Part shown: piece after piece, positions 1-7,329 of the stretch
Position numbering within the stretch: the stretch's first letter is position 1
Layout: every line of letters begins with the position of its first letter
IMG/VR virus record: IMGVR_UViG_3300048836_000593
Location: 1 to 20,913 of that record
Reading direction: 5' to 3' (one strand)
Length of the DNA stretch: 20,913 bases
DNA from: a virus
Translations under genes and position numbers: made by a program
Notes under the pieces: model-generated
The model's input: only the letters and a program-made list of their open reading frames with translations
Told to the model about the DNA's origin: nothing
Database searches by the model: none

Positions 1-1768
1 CGCCCAGGCCATAGTGGCCCATAAGACCACTCGCGCCGTCGCTTCCACACGCCACAGCTGACTTGCCTTGCCCGCTGTCGCCTACGATGAGCGACTCCAC
101 CCATCCCTTAATTGGCTTGGGCGAATCGAACGTTATAAGCAGTGGTGAATACAATGTTAAGTCGACAACTAGATGCGTATCCCGACGTTTGAATATACGT
201 GTTATATTGGTCTCTAAATCGTCGTATAATGCATCCAAGCGAACTTGTAGTGATTCTATAGTCCATTGATCTGGCCTGAACATTTCAAGCGAGTCTAGGT
301 CGGTTGGAACATATGTTGACAGCGCATCCTTGGTCGTATTGTAATTACTGATTAGGAGAGTCGACTGTTGCGTCTTTGGATGAGGATGCATTCGACCAAC
401 GAGATCATAGCTCTCATTCAAGTCAATGCCTTCACCAATACAAATCGCTGGCTGCATCGCACGATCGCTTGCGCGATTCACAATGTCAAGCTGTGGGCTG
501 ATGCGCGTCTCTTCAGCGTTGTAATAGTCTTGCACGTTGAACATGCACGTCTTACACGTATGCGGAATACCTAAGCCCAGCATGATCGCTTCGCGTTGCG
601 CATTCTGATGAGCAGCATACATGTTAAGAAGCGCCGGCGACTCAGGGTGAATCGTCCACTCACTCTTGCCCACAAGCATCACAGGGCAGATCGCGCATTC
701 CTTCTGATCCTTCTCGCATAAGACTTCAACGCTACGTGGGATCACGTAAGGCGCTTCACCAATCGCAGTGACGACTGCTTTAAGCCTGACGCGACGCCCC
801 GCCATCTTTGCGTTTGTGGCGGACATCAAGTCAGTGTCTTCTGGCTCAGTGTCGTCGCTTGTTATGACTCGACTTGCAGGTGTCCACTCGACTGCTGATT
901 CAATAAGCGGGTGTAAGTCGCCTTTCTCTTGCCCAATGAAATCGTTGATGTCTCCCTTAGGATAACGGTCCTCATCAAGTGGCAGCACCACATCACTTAA
1001 GAATGTGACTGTGCGATAGAGTAATGAGCAGATCTTAGCCGCTGCTGAGCGACCGCCTGCGTCAATGTCCATGATCGTGTAGACTTCTTTACCCATGAAT
1101 CGCTGCAAGAGTTCAGGGACCCACGCGCCTTCGCCGGCTGTGATACACACCGCACCGATGCCGTATGCGTTCAATTGCTTAGCCGCGGCGATGGCTTTCA
1201 TCTCGCCGCCAGTAAACACTAAGCGATCATACTTAAGCTGCTCTATAGGGAAGAGACGAGGCTTGCTATGACCCTTTGTGTTCTTCATCTTCTCAGGGCC
1301 AGGCGCGCCTGGAAGATACAAGCGTATGTTAACGATGAACCCATTCTCATTGGGAATAGGAATCGTGATGCGGCCGCCCTTTTCACCAAGGCGATATTGT
1401 CGAATCAATTCATCATCAATGCCACGAGCATACAACTGCTTAAGCAATGGCTTCGCATGCCAGATCGCTTGGTGATAGCGCTCAATGACGTCAGTATTGA
1501 TCGTCTTAGAGAGATCAAGATTGTATCGCTGGGCGAGCTCTAAGTAGACTAAGTTGCGTGGCTGCTCTAAGTAGCGAGCCATGAATGATATGAAGTCGCC
1601 GCTCGCCTCGCATTGTGGGACCTTACAATTGAACAGTCGCTTCTCGACATTCACATTGCAGGACGGATGCTTGTCCTCATGAAAGGGACATAGACATCTC
1701 ACCTCGTCTTCGCCCGCCCACTCGTAGGCAATGCCCAGACGTTCAAGCTCCGCCAAAACGTTGATCAT
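1..1768 (-). CDS. DNA primase fused to AAA+/MCM-like helicase, C-terminus beyond window
   Basis: I translated this frame by hand from 1768 to the left edge; it stays open for 589 codons with no stop, so the gene is 3'-truncated by the window. Residues 25-53 form a CHC2-type zinc finger (CLCPFH at 25-30, Cys37, Cys48, Cys53). The CxxH pair matches DnaG, although the second pair is spaced x4 rather than x2. A TOPRIM domain follows, with the acidic residues in GGEMKA (Glu189) and MDIDAGG (Asp234, Asp236), then KGDINDF near 271. Residues about 316-430 look like an OB fold carrying Cys351, Cys358, Cys361, Cys405 and Cys408. GDSGQGKS at 563-570 is a Walker A motif preceded by a GWVESLIV strand, as in MCM/AAA+ proteins. 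Primer synthesis plus strand unwinding at the phage fork is the inferred role. The start is uncertain: ATG at 1825 would add 19 residues but lies inside a terminator hairpin, and neither start has a clear Shine-Dalgarno. Confidence 0.85.
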   Translation of the reverse strand, partial: MINVLAELERLGIAYEWAGEDEVRCLCPFHEDKHPSCNVNVEKRLFNCKVPQCEASGDFISFMARYLEQPRNLVYLELAQRYNLDLSKTINTDVIERYHQAIWHAKPLLKQLYARGIDDELIRQYRLGEKGGRITIPIPNENGFIVNIRLYLPGAPGPEKMKNTKGHSKPRLFPIEQLKYDRLVFTGGEMKAIAAAKQLNAYGIGAVCITAGEGAWVPELLQRFMGKEVYTIMDIDAGGRSAAAKICSLLYRTVTFLSDVVLPLDEDRYPKGDINDFIGQEKGDLHPLIESAVEWTPASRVITSDDTEPEDTDLMSATNAKMAGRRVRLKAVVTAIGEAPYVIPRSVEVLCEKDQKECAICPVMLVGKSEWTIHPESPALLNMYAAHQNAQREAIMLGLGIPHTCKTCMFNVQDYYNAEETRISPQLDIVNRASDRAMQPAICIGEGIDLNESYDLVGRMHPHPKTQQSTLLISNYNTTKDALSTYVPTDLDSLEMFRPDQWTIESLQVRLDALYDDLETNITRIFKRRDTHLVVDLTLYSPLLITFDSPKPIKGWVESLIVGDSGQGKSAVACGSDGASGLMGHYGLG

Positions 1769-1792
1769 ATCCGAGTGCAGTGTGGGAGGGAG

Positions 1793-1839
1793 TAAAAGAA
1801 AAGCGCCGGCCCAAGACGCGCTCATGCGTAAGGGCCGGC
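1793..1839 (-). terminator. Rho-independent terminator closing the helicase-to-SSB-like unit
   Basis: On the minus strand GCCGGCCC (1839-1832) pairs perfectly with GGGCCGGC (1812-1805) across a 19-base loop, which can itself pair ACGC with GCGT. A T-rich run, TTTTCTTTT, follows at 1802-1794. The structure begins 14 bases after the stop codon at 1854 and ends before the primase start. A 14-base perfect palindrome, CTAGCTTAAGCTAG, sits just upstream at 1839-1852. Confidence 0.75.
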
Positions 1840-1853
1840 TAGCTTAAGCTAGA

Positions 1854-2714
1854 CTAGAACTCTTTCGTTGAGGAGACCTCAACGTCAGCTTCATCATCGT
1901 GATCAACGCGAATGAGCTGCTTGTGATACGCGTCCTTGTATTCTTCATGAATCGGCTTAAGTGACTCATAAAGATCAGGAGGCGTCCACGGCGCGACACC
2001 GCTGTCGGCAGACGGATTGGTTACGTCAACGCCGAACCACTCGCCGTCGTTATTCGTGCGTTCATGCACCATCCCTTCGAACACACAGCCGAAGATATCA
2101 GCCTTGCGTAACTTGATGAGGCTTGCGAAGTTACTCCCTGCGCGATGCTCACCACGTGAGAACGACATCACCATGGGAATTCCTGCAAGCTGGTTCTCAC
2201 CAATGATCATCACCACGAAGTTCAGATGTTCCACGTGGCGAATGATGATAGGCCGACCTTGATCATCCATCGGCTTTTCTGGGTATGGTTCGATACGCAA
2301 CTCTTTCGTGCGCGCCTTAGCGACGAGAGGGTTGTCGCGATCAAGCGTACGATCGCGAATCATCGGGATACCATCGATGCCCCGTGGATTCCACGTGCAC
2401 CATTCAGGGAAGAAGAAGATGGGAACGAAGTGGAATGGAACGCCCACGCCGGCGGAACGGCCTTGTGCATTCTTCTGCATGTCGGCAACGAGCACGCGCT
2501 GTGGCATGCTGATGACGCACCCAGGATCGAATTGCGAAAGCAACTCGTTGTTCGACTGCTTCTGAACAACCTTGATGCGCGGCGGCACGATGAACTCGTT
2601 GAGGTTATCAACGCCTTGCAGTTCATCAGGCGCCTTGCGCAAATACTCTGGAACGCTCAACGCGCTCGCAGGCGGTTGTTCGATCATCTCTTGCTCTTGC
2701 GATTTCTTAGCCAT
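1854..2714 (-). CDS. Phage replication-region protein, candidate ssDNA-binding protein
   Basis: This is a 286-aa protein when started at ATG 2714, which has TAAGGA about ten bases upstream; a longer reading to 2831 would overlap the previous gene with low-complexity residues. It has no motif I can assign with certainty. Features seen are VPPRIKVVQ near residue 43, an aromatic-rich stretch PFHFVPIFFFPEWCTWNPRG around 93-112, and a strongly acidic C-terminus (DHDDEADVEV) ending in Phe. Phage and bacterial ssDNA-binding proteins commonly end in an acidic tail with a terminal aromatic residue that recruits replication partners. With the helicase upstream and the primase downstream, an SSB-like role is a reasonable inference. 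It remains hypothetical; another replication accessory role is possible. Confidence 0.8.
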   Translation of the reverse strand: MAKKSQEQEMIEQPPASALSVPEYLRKAPDELQGVDNLNEFIVPPRIKVVQKQSNNELLSQFDPGCVISMPQRVLVADMQKNAQGRSAGVGVPFHFVPIFFFPEWCTWNPRGIDGIPMIRDRTLDRDNPLVAKARTKELRIEPYPEKPMDDQGRPIIIRHVEHLNFVVMIIGENQLAGIPMVMSFSRGEHRAGSNFASLIKLRKADIFGCVFEGMVHERTNNDGEWFGVDVTNPSADSGVAPWTPPDLYESLKPIHEEYKDAYHKQLIRVDHDDEADVEVSSTKEF

Positions 2715-2751
2715 CGTTCGATTGTCCTTACGTTGATGAAATGAATCCTCC

Positions 2752-3318
2752 TTAGCTTGCGACTTGTTCGTCGGGCTCCTTCTTCCCACGTGTGACGCAA
2801 GTGTACTCTGGGTAAGTCGATTCCGGATCAATGCCAGGAGGCAGAGGTTGGCCTTGTGACATCAATTCCGAAAGGTGGGCAACGAGCCCCGGCCAATGCG
2901 GACGAACGATCTCAAACTCTTCGTCACCCGCATAGAGTTCAGGTGGAACATTCAAGAAGCGCATCAGTGCGTTGTACTTCTCAGGGTCACGCCTCTTCTT
3001 TGGGATCACAGCGATCAATCGAACCTTGGGTGTGCACGTCGCATACTCAGTTCGAATGGGGCCGCCCTCGCCTGCTTGCACGTAAAGCAATGCAGTGATC
3101 TTTTGATAGACGTCGTGCGTCTTCTTGACTTCGTTGTGAATGTCCTCTGTGTACTTAATGATCTCACGGAGGCCATACGTGCGGTTCGCCAATTCTTCGA
3201 GATTGGCTGTCGAATTGACGTCCGCTTTCAGCGCGGAGACTAGCTTGTAAATCTCCTCGTGTAACTTCTTGGCTGTCTTATACAGCCTTGCGATTTCCGG
3301 ATGCATGTTCCTGGCCAT
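2752..3318 (-). CDS. Hypothetical protein of replication cluster, helical N-terminus
   Basis: ATG at 3318 has AGGA eight bases upstream and gives 188 aa; a TTG two codons earlier is less likely. Residues 1-80 are Lys/Glu-rich and predicted helical (EIARLYKTAKKLHEEIYKL and following), possibly coiled coil. The second half is a mixed segment with PEKYNALMRFLNVPPELY and a Pro-rich end. It overlaps the preceding gene by 41 bases and ends 37 bases before the next start, so it belongs to the same transcription unit as the helicase. I do not recognise the family and propose no function beyond membership in the replication cluster. Confidence 0.8.
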   Translation of the reverse strand: MARNMHPEIARLYKTAKKLHEEIYKLVSALKADVNSTANLEELANRTYGLREIIKYTEDIHNEVKKTHDVYQKITALLYVQAGEGGPIRTEYATCTPKVRLIAVIPKKRRDPEKYNALMRFLNVPPELYAGDEEFEIVRPHWPGLVAHLSELMSQGQPLPPGIDPESTYPEYTCVTRGKKEPDEQVAS

Positions 3319-3643
3319 ATGCAATGTCCTTCATGGAGTATGCGACATAGTCGCGGGATGGGGCGTCGTAAAACAATACGCTGATCTCACCAAAGCGTTG
3401 CACCAGCGTGCCAATCATTATCGTCACAGGGATCATGTGACCCGCTATGACTATGTGATCGTTTGCAGGATCATACGCGTGTGCGTCTAGTGCTGCAAGG
3501 ATCTCTTGACGGAATTCATCTGACCAGATACTCGCACGCCTGCTCCCGCGAGGGAATAGCACAAGAACAGGCCCGTGCTTTGATGCAGGGGCCGTATTCA
3601 CGTTTGTGCATGGCTCGATCAGAAAGCATCGAGGCTTACTCAT
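3278..3643 (-). CDS. Small hypothetical protein downstream of helicase
   Basis: The ATG at 3643 overlaps the helicase stop codon (GATGAGTAA), a common translational-coupling arrangement, and gives 121 aa. Visible features are a beta-strand-like VLVLFPRGSRR segment near 28, AILAALDAH-type helix, and a hydrophobic HIVIAGHMIPVTIMIG stretch near 65-80. The alternation of short hydrophobic strands and helices could be a small alpha/beta fold, but no catalytic motif is obvious. It is not a convincing membrane protein. I do not recognise the family. Confidence 0.75.
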   Translation of the reverse strand: MSKPRCFLIEPCTNVNTAPASKHGPVLVLFPRGSRRASIWSDEFRQEILAALDAHAYDPANDHIVIAGHMIPVTIMIGTLVQRFGEISVLFYDAPSRDYVAYSMKDIAYGQEHASGNRKAV

Positions 3644-5657
3644 CAATGAATCCTCTCAACACGTTACGCAGAATTTCGCGGACGTCCGCAATGGACGCGG
3701 CGTTGATCCGCTTCTTCAATACGCGGGCGCGGATCTCTTCGTCGATCGTTCGTGGGATGCACAAGTCAGTAATGCGAACTGGCTCGCGTGTGCCACGACG
3801 ATGCGCGCGGTCTTCTGACTGACTTCGCTTGATGGACGACCAATCCTGTGAGTAATAGATCACGTGATTGCAATTGGACGGATAGTCATCGCCCTCGCCT
3901 GGCGGGTAGCCAAGCAGGTTCAGCCCCGTTCCGCCTGCAGCTGGATTGCCAACAAACACCTTGATGTCTGCGTTGTGATTGAACTCATATTCAGCGATAG
4001 CGCGATCGTCTTCTTTCGTGCCACCATAGAACGTAACGCATCCGATTCCTTCTTGCTCAAGGCGAGCACGGATCGACTTGATGTCTTGAATCCAATTCGC
4101 CCAAACGATTGTCTTGTCGTTGGGTCCCTTTTCCTTCAAGATCTCAATGAGCGCTTCGATCTTCGGGTTAGGATCGAAACGATCCACACCACCTTCAGCG
4201 ACAACTTCGCCTTCTTCGTTGTACGTTGGATTCCATTTGTAAAATCCCGACGTGATCTGCGCAAGACGAAGCAACTTAGTGAGGATGTTGTTGACAGCGA
4301 TCGTCTTGTTCGCTGCACCATCAAGATCGGACTTGATCTCTGCGGCGAGGTACTTGCTTAACGCTTCGTACACTTCCTCTTGTTCCTTCGTCATCTCAAC
4401 TTCGATGACGTCGTATACTTTATCTGGCAGGTCAGGCAACACGTCCTTCTTCTCAACGATGAAGCTAAGACGCGCAAGTCGTTCTTGCATGAATGGTAGA
4501 TTCTGCAAGGCCACAAGAGCTTGACGTCCTTCTTGATTCTTCTCGAACACACCATAGAAAGAACGGAAGTTTTTCCACGACATGAATCCACTGAACCCTT
4601 TGCCCAAGAACTCAAACTGAGCATAAGTGTCAAGTGGCGTGTTGGCAATCGGTGTGCCTGTGAGCAGCATCCGCTTGTCAGCGAGTTCACGCAACAAGAA
4701 AGCGTGCTTGGCGCGCTGTGTCTCTGGCCACTTGATGTAGTGACCTTCGTCAAGAACGGCAACGTCCCAGCGAATCGCTTTCAGAACCTTCCACATGCGA
4801 ACCATCATCTCGTAGCCAATGACAATGGTGATGCGTTCATCTTGTGCAGTGAGCGCGTCGATCAATTGCTTGATCCGTTCGATCTCGCCACCACGCAAGA
4901 TTGTCACTTTGCCTTTCGTCAGCGAGAACTTCTCAAACTCTGACGACCAGTTCAAGCGCACATTGTTTGGACAAACGATTAGCGAGCGATGAGCGCGATT
5001 CTCTTTCGCCTTCACGCGCGGTTGATCATTGTCGATTACGCTGATGACCACAGGCGTCTTGCCCGTGCCTTGCTCCATGAACAACGCATAGGCCTCGCTG
5101 TCAAGCGCGTTCTTCGCTGCAACCTGTTGATAGAACGCCAAGCGAAGGTCAGGATCGGGATGCAAGCGAAGTCCTGACACATCAGGAACTTCCTCACCCG
5201 CATGACCCGACGCTTCGATGATCGTCGCTTCATGCATCCCGTAAATTTCTTGCTCACGGCTAAGATGAAGCAGATTCTTGAACTTGGCGAAGTTGTCAGC
5301 GTTACGACCTTGCTGAACGAATGACACCAGCAAGTAGTCGTAGACGATCTTCGCGTCCGACTCGAAGTCGATCAACTCGCGCGGCACAACGCCGTCGATT
5401 ATATTAGCGGTGATATCAGTGCAGGGCAATTCCCAGCGGCAATCACCGTCGAGTTCTTTGCGCTCGGGAAAGCGCGCCCAGAGAGTTCGTTGCATGTGCA
5501 GCGAAGGCGACACGCGACGATTGTCGTAAGGATTCACGCGGTAGGCAGTGCACACAAATCGCTCGCCATCTTTGTCGAGCGCGATGTGCAATTTGTCTGC
5601 TTTGTCAAAGCGAAGTGGCGTGAAGAGTTTCGCTGTGGCGTGTGTAAGAGCTTTCAT
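3636..5657 (-). CDS. SNF2-family DEAD/DEAH-like helicase (superfamily 2)
   Basis: This 673-aa protein is an ATP-driven DNA translocase of superfamily 2. Motif I is MEQGTGKT at 194-201, motif II is DEGH at 303-306, motif III is LTGTP at 332-336, motif V is GGTGLNL near 575-581, and motif VI is QSEDRAHRRGT at 613-623. The QxxDRxxRxGT form of motif VI is typical of SNF2 proteins. About 170 residues precede the helicase core and contain no domain I can name. Phages often use such proteins in replication, recombination or fork remodelling, so this is the probable unwinding or remodelling enzyme for the cluster. It is the first gene after a consensus promoter and has a strong Shine-Dalgarno. A DNA-repair or host-takeover role cannot be excluded. 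Confidence 0.95.
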   Translation of the reverse strand: MKALTHATAKLFTPLRFDKADKLHIALDKDGERFVCTAYRVNPYDNRRVSPSLHMQRTLWARFPERKELDGDCRWELPCTDITANIIDGVVPRELIDFESDAKIVYDYLLVSFVQQGRNADNFAKFKNLLHLSREQEIYGMHEATIIEASGHAGEEVPDVSGLRLHPDPDLRLAFYQQVAAKNALDSEAYALFMEQGTGKTPVVISVIDNDQPRVKAKENRAHRSLIVCPNNVRLNWSSEFEKFSLTKGKVTILRGGEIERIKQLIDALTAQDERITIVIGYEMMVRMWKVLKAIRWDVAVLDEGHYIKWPETQRAKHAFLLRELADKRMLLTGTPIANTPLDTYAQFEFLGKGFSGFMSWKNFRSFYGVFEKNQEGRQALVALQNLPFMQERLARLSFIVEKKDVLPDLPDKVYDVIEVEMTKEQEEVYEALSKYLAAEIKSDLDGAANKTIAVNNILTKLLRLAQITSGFYKWNPTYNEEGEVVAEGGVDRFDPNPKIEALIEILKEKGPNDKTIVWANWIQDIKSIRARLEQEGIGCVTFYGGTKEDDRAIAEYEFNHNADIKVFVGNPAAGGTGLNLLGYPPGEGDDYPSNCNHVIYYSQDWSSIKRSQSEDRAHRRGTREPVRITDLCIPRTIDEEIRARVLKKRINAASIADVREILRNVLRGFIDE

Positions 5658-5660
5658 TTC

Positions 5661-5668
5661 ATCACCTC
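5661..5668 (-). promoter_or_regulatory. Strong ribosome binding site of the SNF2 helicase gene
   Basis: GAGGTGAT on the minus strand lies five bases from its GAGGTG core to the ATG at 5657. It is the best match to the anti-Shine-Dalgarno among the starts examined and fixes the helicase start. Confidence 0.75.
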
Positions 5669-5709
5669 ATTATGCAGTATGGTTCGGCAGGACGTCCGCC
5701 GCGAATTCC

Positions 5710-5738
5710 ATTATAACGATATCGCGTACTGATGTCAA
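5710..5738 (-). promoter_or_regulatory. Consensus sigma-70 promoter for the replication genes
   Basis: On the minus strand TTGACA (5738-5733) and TATAAT (5715-5710) are both perfect consensus hexamers separated by exactly 17 bases. A very AT-rich stretch immediately upstream (about 5739-5760) could act as an UP element. The 8-base palindrome CGATATCG (5717-5724) lies in the spacer. Transcription would start near 5703 and read into the helicase gene, giving a leader of roughly 45 bases. This is the only sizeable intergenic gap (95 bases) in the window and separates late genes from replication genes. Confidence 0.85.
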
Positions 5739-5752
5739 TATCTATTAAAGAA

Positions 5753-7066
5753 TTATTTTGAAGAAAAATGTCGCTTGTGCGGTTGCACGTAGTTAAGCGC
5801 AGCTTTTATCTGTGCATCACTGACTTCAAGTTTCAAGTGTTCGACGATGGCTCGCATCGGCGCAGCGGGATCATCGATCATCTCATCATATTGAACAGTC
5901 AAGTGAGGCGTCGTCTTCAAGAAACGATTCTTCTCCTGCCATAAGAATCCCTGTAGATTCTCGAGTTTTTGATGATCGTGGCGTTTACCCGAACGTTTCA
6001 CCAACGAAGCGATCGAGTGTTCCAGCGAACGCTGCGCGTGAATCACGTGTAAGCGTGCTTTGCAGATTTCCGTGAAGTATGGGGCGAAAACGCAGAAGTG
6101 AGGATACTTCGCGCCACACAGCGATTCTGTTGTGTCCCACTGCTTTTTCACAAACGTAGCGAATTGCGATTTTATGTTGTGAGGCGTCATACGCAAGCGC
6201 ATCTGAGGAAATGGCATCGCGCGCTCACATATGCGTAAGATCTCAATTGCCTCGCCACCTCCGTCGCTTTCGCATCCGCCGAACTTGTCGCCCATGTACA
6301 CACCAAGTTTTCGCAACACATTCGCAAGAAGCGAACTCCCGCTGCGATGTAACCCAACGATGATCACATAGTCGCGACCTGTCGCACTCACTTCGCGGTC
6401 TTCAGGAATGACCACGTCCTTCCCATTCCAGAACCGCTGTGGCACAATCTTTTGTGAGACAGTGGAATGCCCTTCGTTTTGTCCAATGAGCCAGTGCGTC
6501 GGCGCATACGCTTTCATCTTACCCGACATGATAAGATGGCCCATGTGATGATCAATATGATTCGCATGACGCCACACCTTCGTGTCGTTAAGATGACGAT
6601 AGACTTCCTGCAAACCCTTTCCTCTTAGTGCCCACGCGTGAGTACGATTCACGTTGTAAGGTTTCACAACGAGATCGTTCAGTGGGACAGGCTTCTGCTT
6701 CCCTTGGCACAAGTGCTGACCACCCAAGTACAAGATCTCCCAATCTTGCGGCACAGCAGCCATGAACGCGTTCACACGCTGCGTGAATTCGGGAACACAC
6801 AGCGCGTCGTCCTCCATTAAGAGAACGCTCTTAGTGCCATCCATCAAGCATTGCTCAATGATGTTAAGATGCGAGCGATAACAACCCCACGCGCCGCCAC
6901 CCATGCGCCACCACGTGGGATGCTTGCACTTCTTGCCATCAATAGCATCATAGCGCTCGGGTTGCGCGAATGGCCAATCGCTTGGCAAGTTGTCGATGAA
7001 ACGAGTCCAGCGATCAGGCGTGCGGGAGAGCGACACGCATACTACTTTTTCGAACATGTACCACAT
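5753..7066 (-). CDS. Glycosyltransferase family 25 fused to sulfotransferase
   Basis: The 437-aa protein has two enzyme domains. Residues about 4-205 match the GT25 (LPS-type glycosyltransferase) pattern: KVVCVSLSRTPDRW at 7-20, GCYRSH at 61-66, the LLMEDDA strand with EDD at 85-87, and IDHHMG at 171-176. Residues about 231-437 look like a P-loop-type sulfotransferase: YVIIVGLHRSGSS ends at 245 and resembles the 5'-phosphosulfate loop that binds PAPS, and HAQRSLEHSIASLVKRSGKR at 343-362 resembles the 3'-phosphate-binding region. The likely substrate is a cell-surface or virion glycan. ATG 7066 follows AAGAAAGG closely; ATG 7057 is an alternative. The gene overlaps the Cys-rich gene by 25 bases and is the last gene before the replication promoter. 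Substrates and donor sugar cannot be read from sequence. Confidence 0.88.
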   Translation of the reverse strand: MWYMFEKVVCVSLSRTPDRWTRFIDNLPSDWPFAQPERYDAIDGKKCKHPTWWRMGGGAWGCYRSHLNIIEQCLMDGTKSVLLMEDDALCVPEFTQRVNAFMAAVPQDWEILYLGGQHLCQGKQKPVPLNDLVVKPYNVNRTHAWALRGKGLQEVYRHLNDTKVWRHANHIDHHMGHLIMSGKMKAYAPTHWLIGQNEGHSTVSQKIVPQRFWNGKDVVIPEDREVSATGRDYVIIVGLHRSGSSLLANVLRKLGVYMGDKFGGCESDGGGEAIEILRICERAMPFPQMRLRMTPHNIKSQFATFVKKQWDTTESLCGAKYPHFCVFAPYFTEICKARLHVIHAQRSLEHSIASLVKRSGKRHDHQKLENLQGFLWQEKNRFLKTTPHLTVQYDEMIDDPAAPMRAIVEHLKLEVSDAQIKAALNYVQPHKRHFSSK

Positions 7067-7329
7067 CTGCCTTTCTTTGCTGTGGCGCGAAACTTTCCTA
7101 TGGGGCAAGCCTCAGTAGCGAACGTCAACTTATTCAGCGTGCGGCGATCATCTGCAAGGTTGCACCCGCATTCATTGCACACGCCTTCGTTTTCGGATAC
7201 GCTCGTGAAGTGTTCGCACGGCTTACATATCTCGTGAAAGATACGGCGTATGTTTTTACGCATACGCCGCTTGAATCCTGATGCTGACCAATACATCACT
7301 GACTTAAGGAACCGCGAAGCTTTACTCAT
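7042..7329 (-). CDS. Small eight-cysteine, zinc-ribbon-like phage protein
   Basis: The ATG at 7329 overlaps the lipoprotein stop (GCGATGAGTAA) and gives 95 aa. The first 34 residues are basic (FKRRMRKNIRR). Cysteines come in pairs: CKPC at 35-38, CNECGC at 51-56, CPIGKF at 75, and CGTC at 89-92, consistent with binding one or two zinc ions. Small proteins with a CxxC...CxxCGC...ACPIGKW layout are a recurrent phage tail-region family of unknown function. A structural zinc fold or a nucleic-acid-binding role are both possible. A longer reading upstream would lie inside the lipoprotein gene and is not favoured. Confidence 0.8.
   Translation of the reverse strand: MSKASRFLKSVMYWSASGFKRRMRKNIRRIFHEICKPCEHFTSVSENEGVCNECGCNLADDRRTLNKLTFATEACPIGKFRATAKKGRCGTCSKK

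Noticed and set aside
2226-2744. Plus-strand 172-aa reading frame opposite the SSB-like gene
   Set aside because: It lies wholly opposite a gene with clear start and Shine-Dalgarno, and its translation has no family pattern.
2715-2831. Extended N-terminus of the SSB-like protein
   Set aside because: It overlaps the preceding gene and lacks a ribosome site; ATG 2714 has one.
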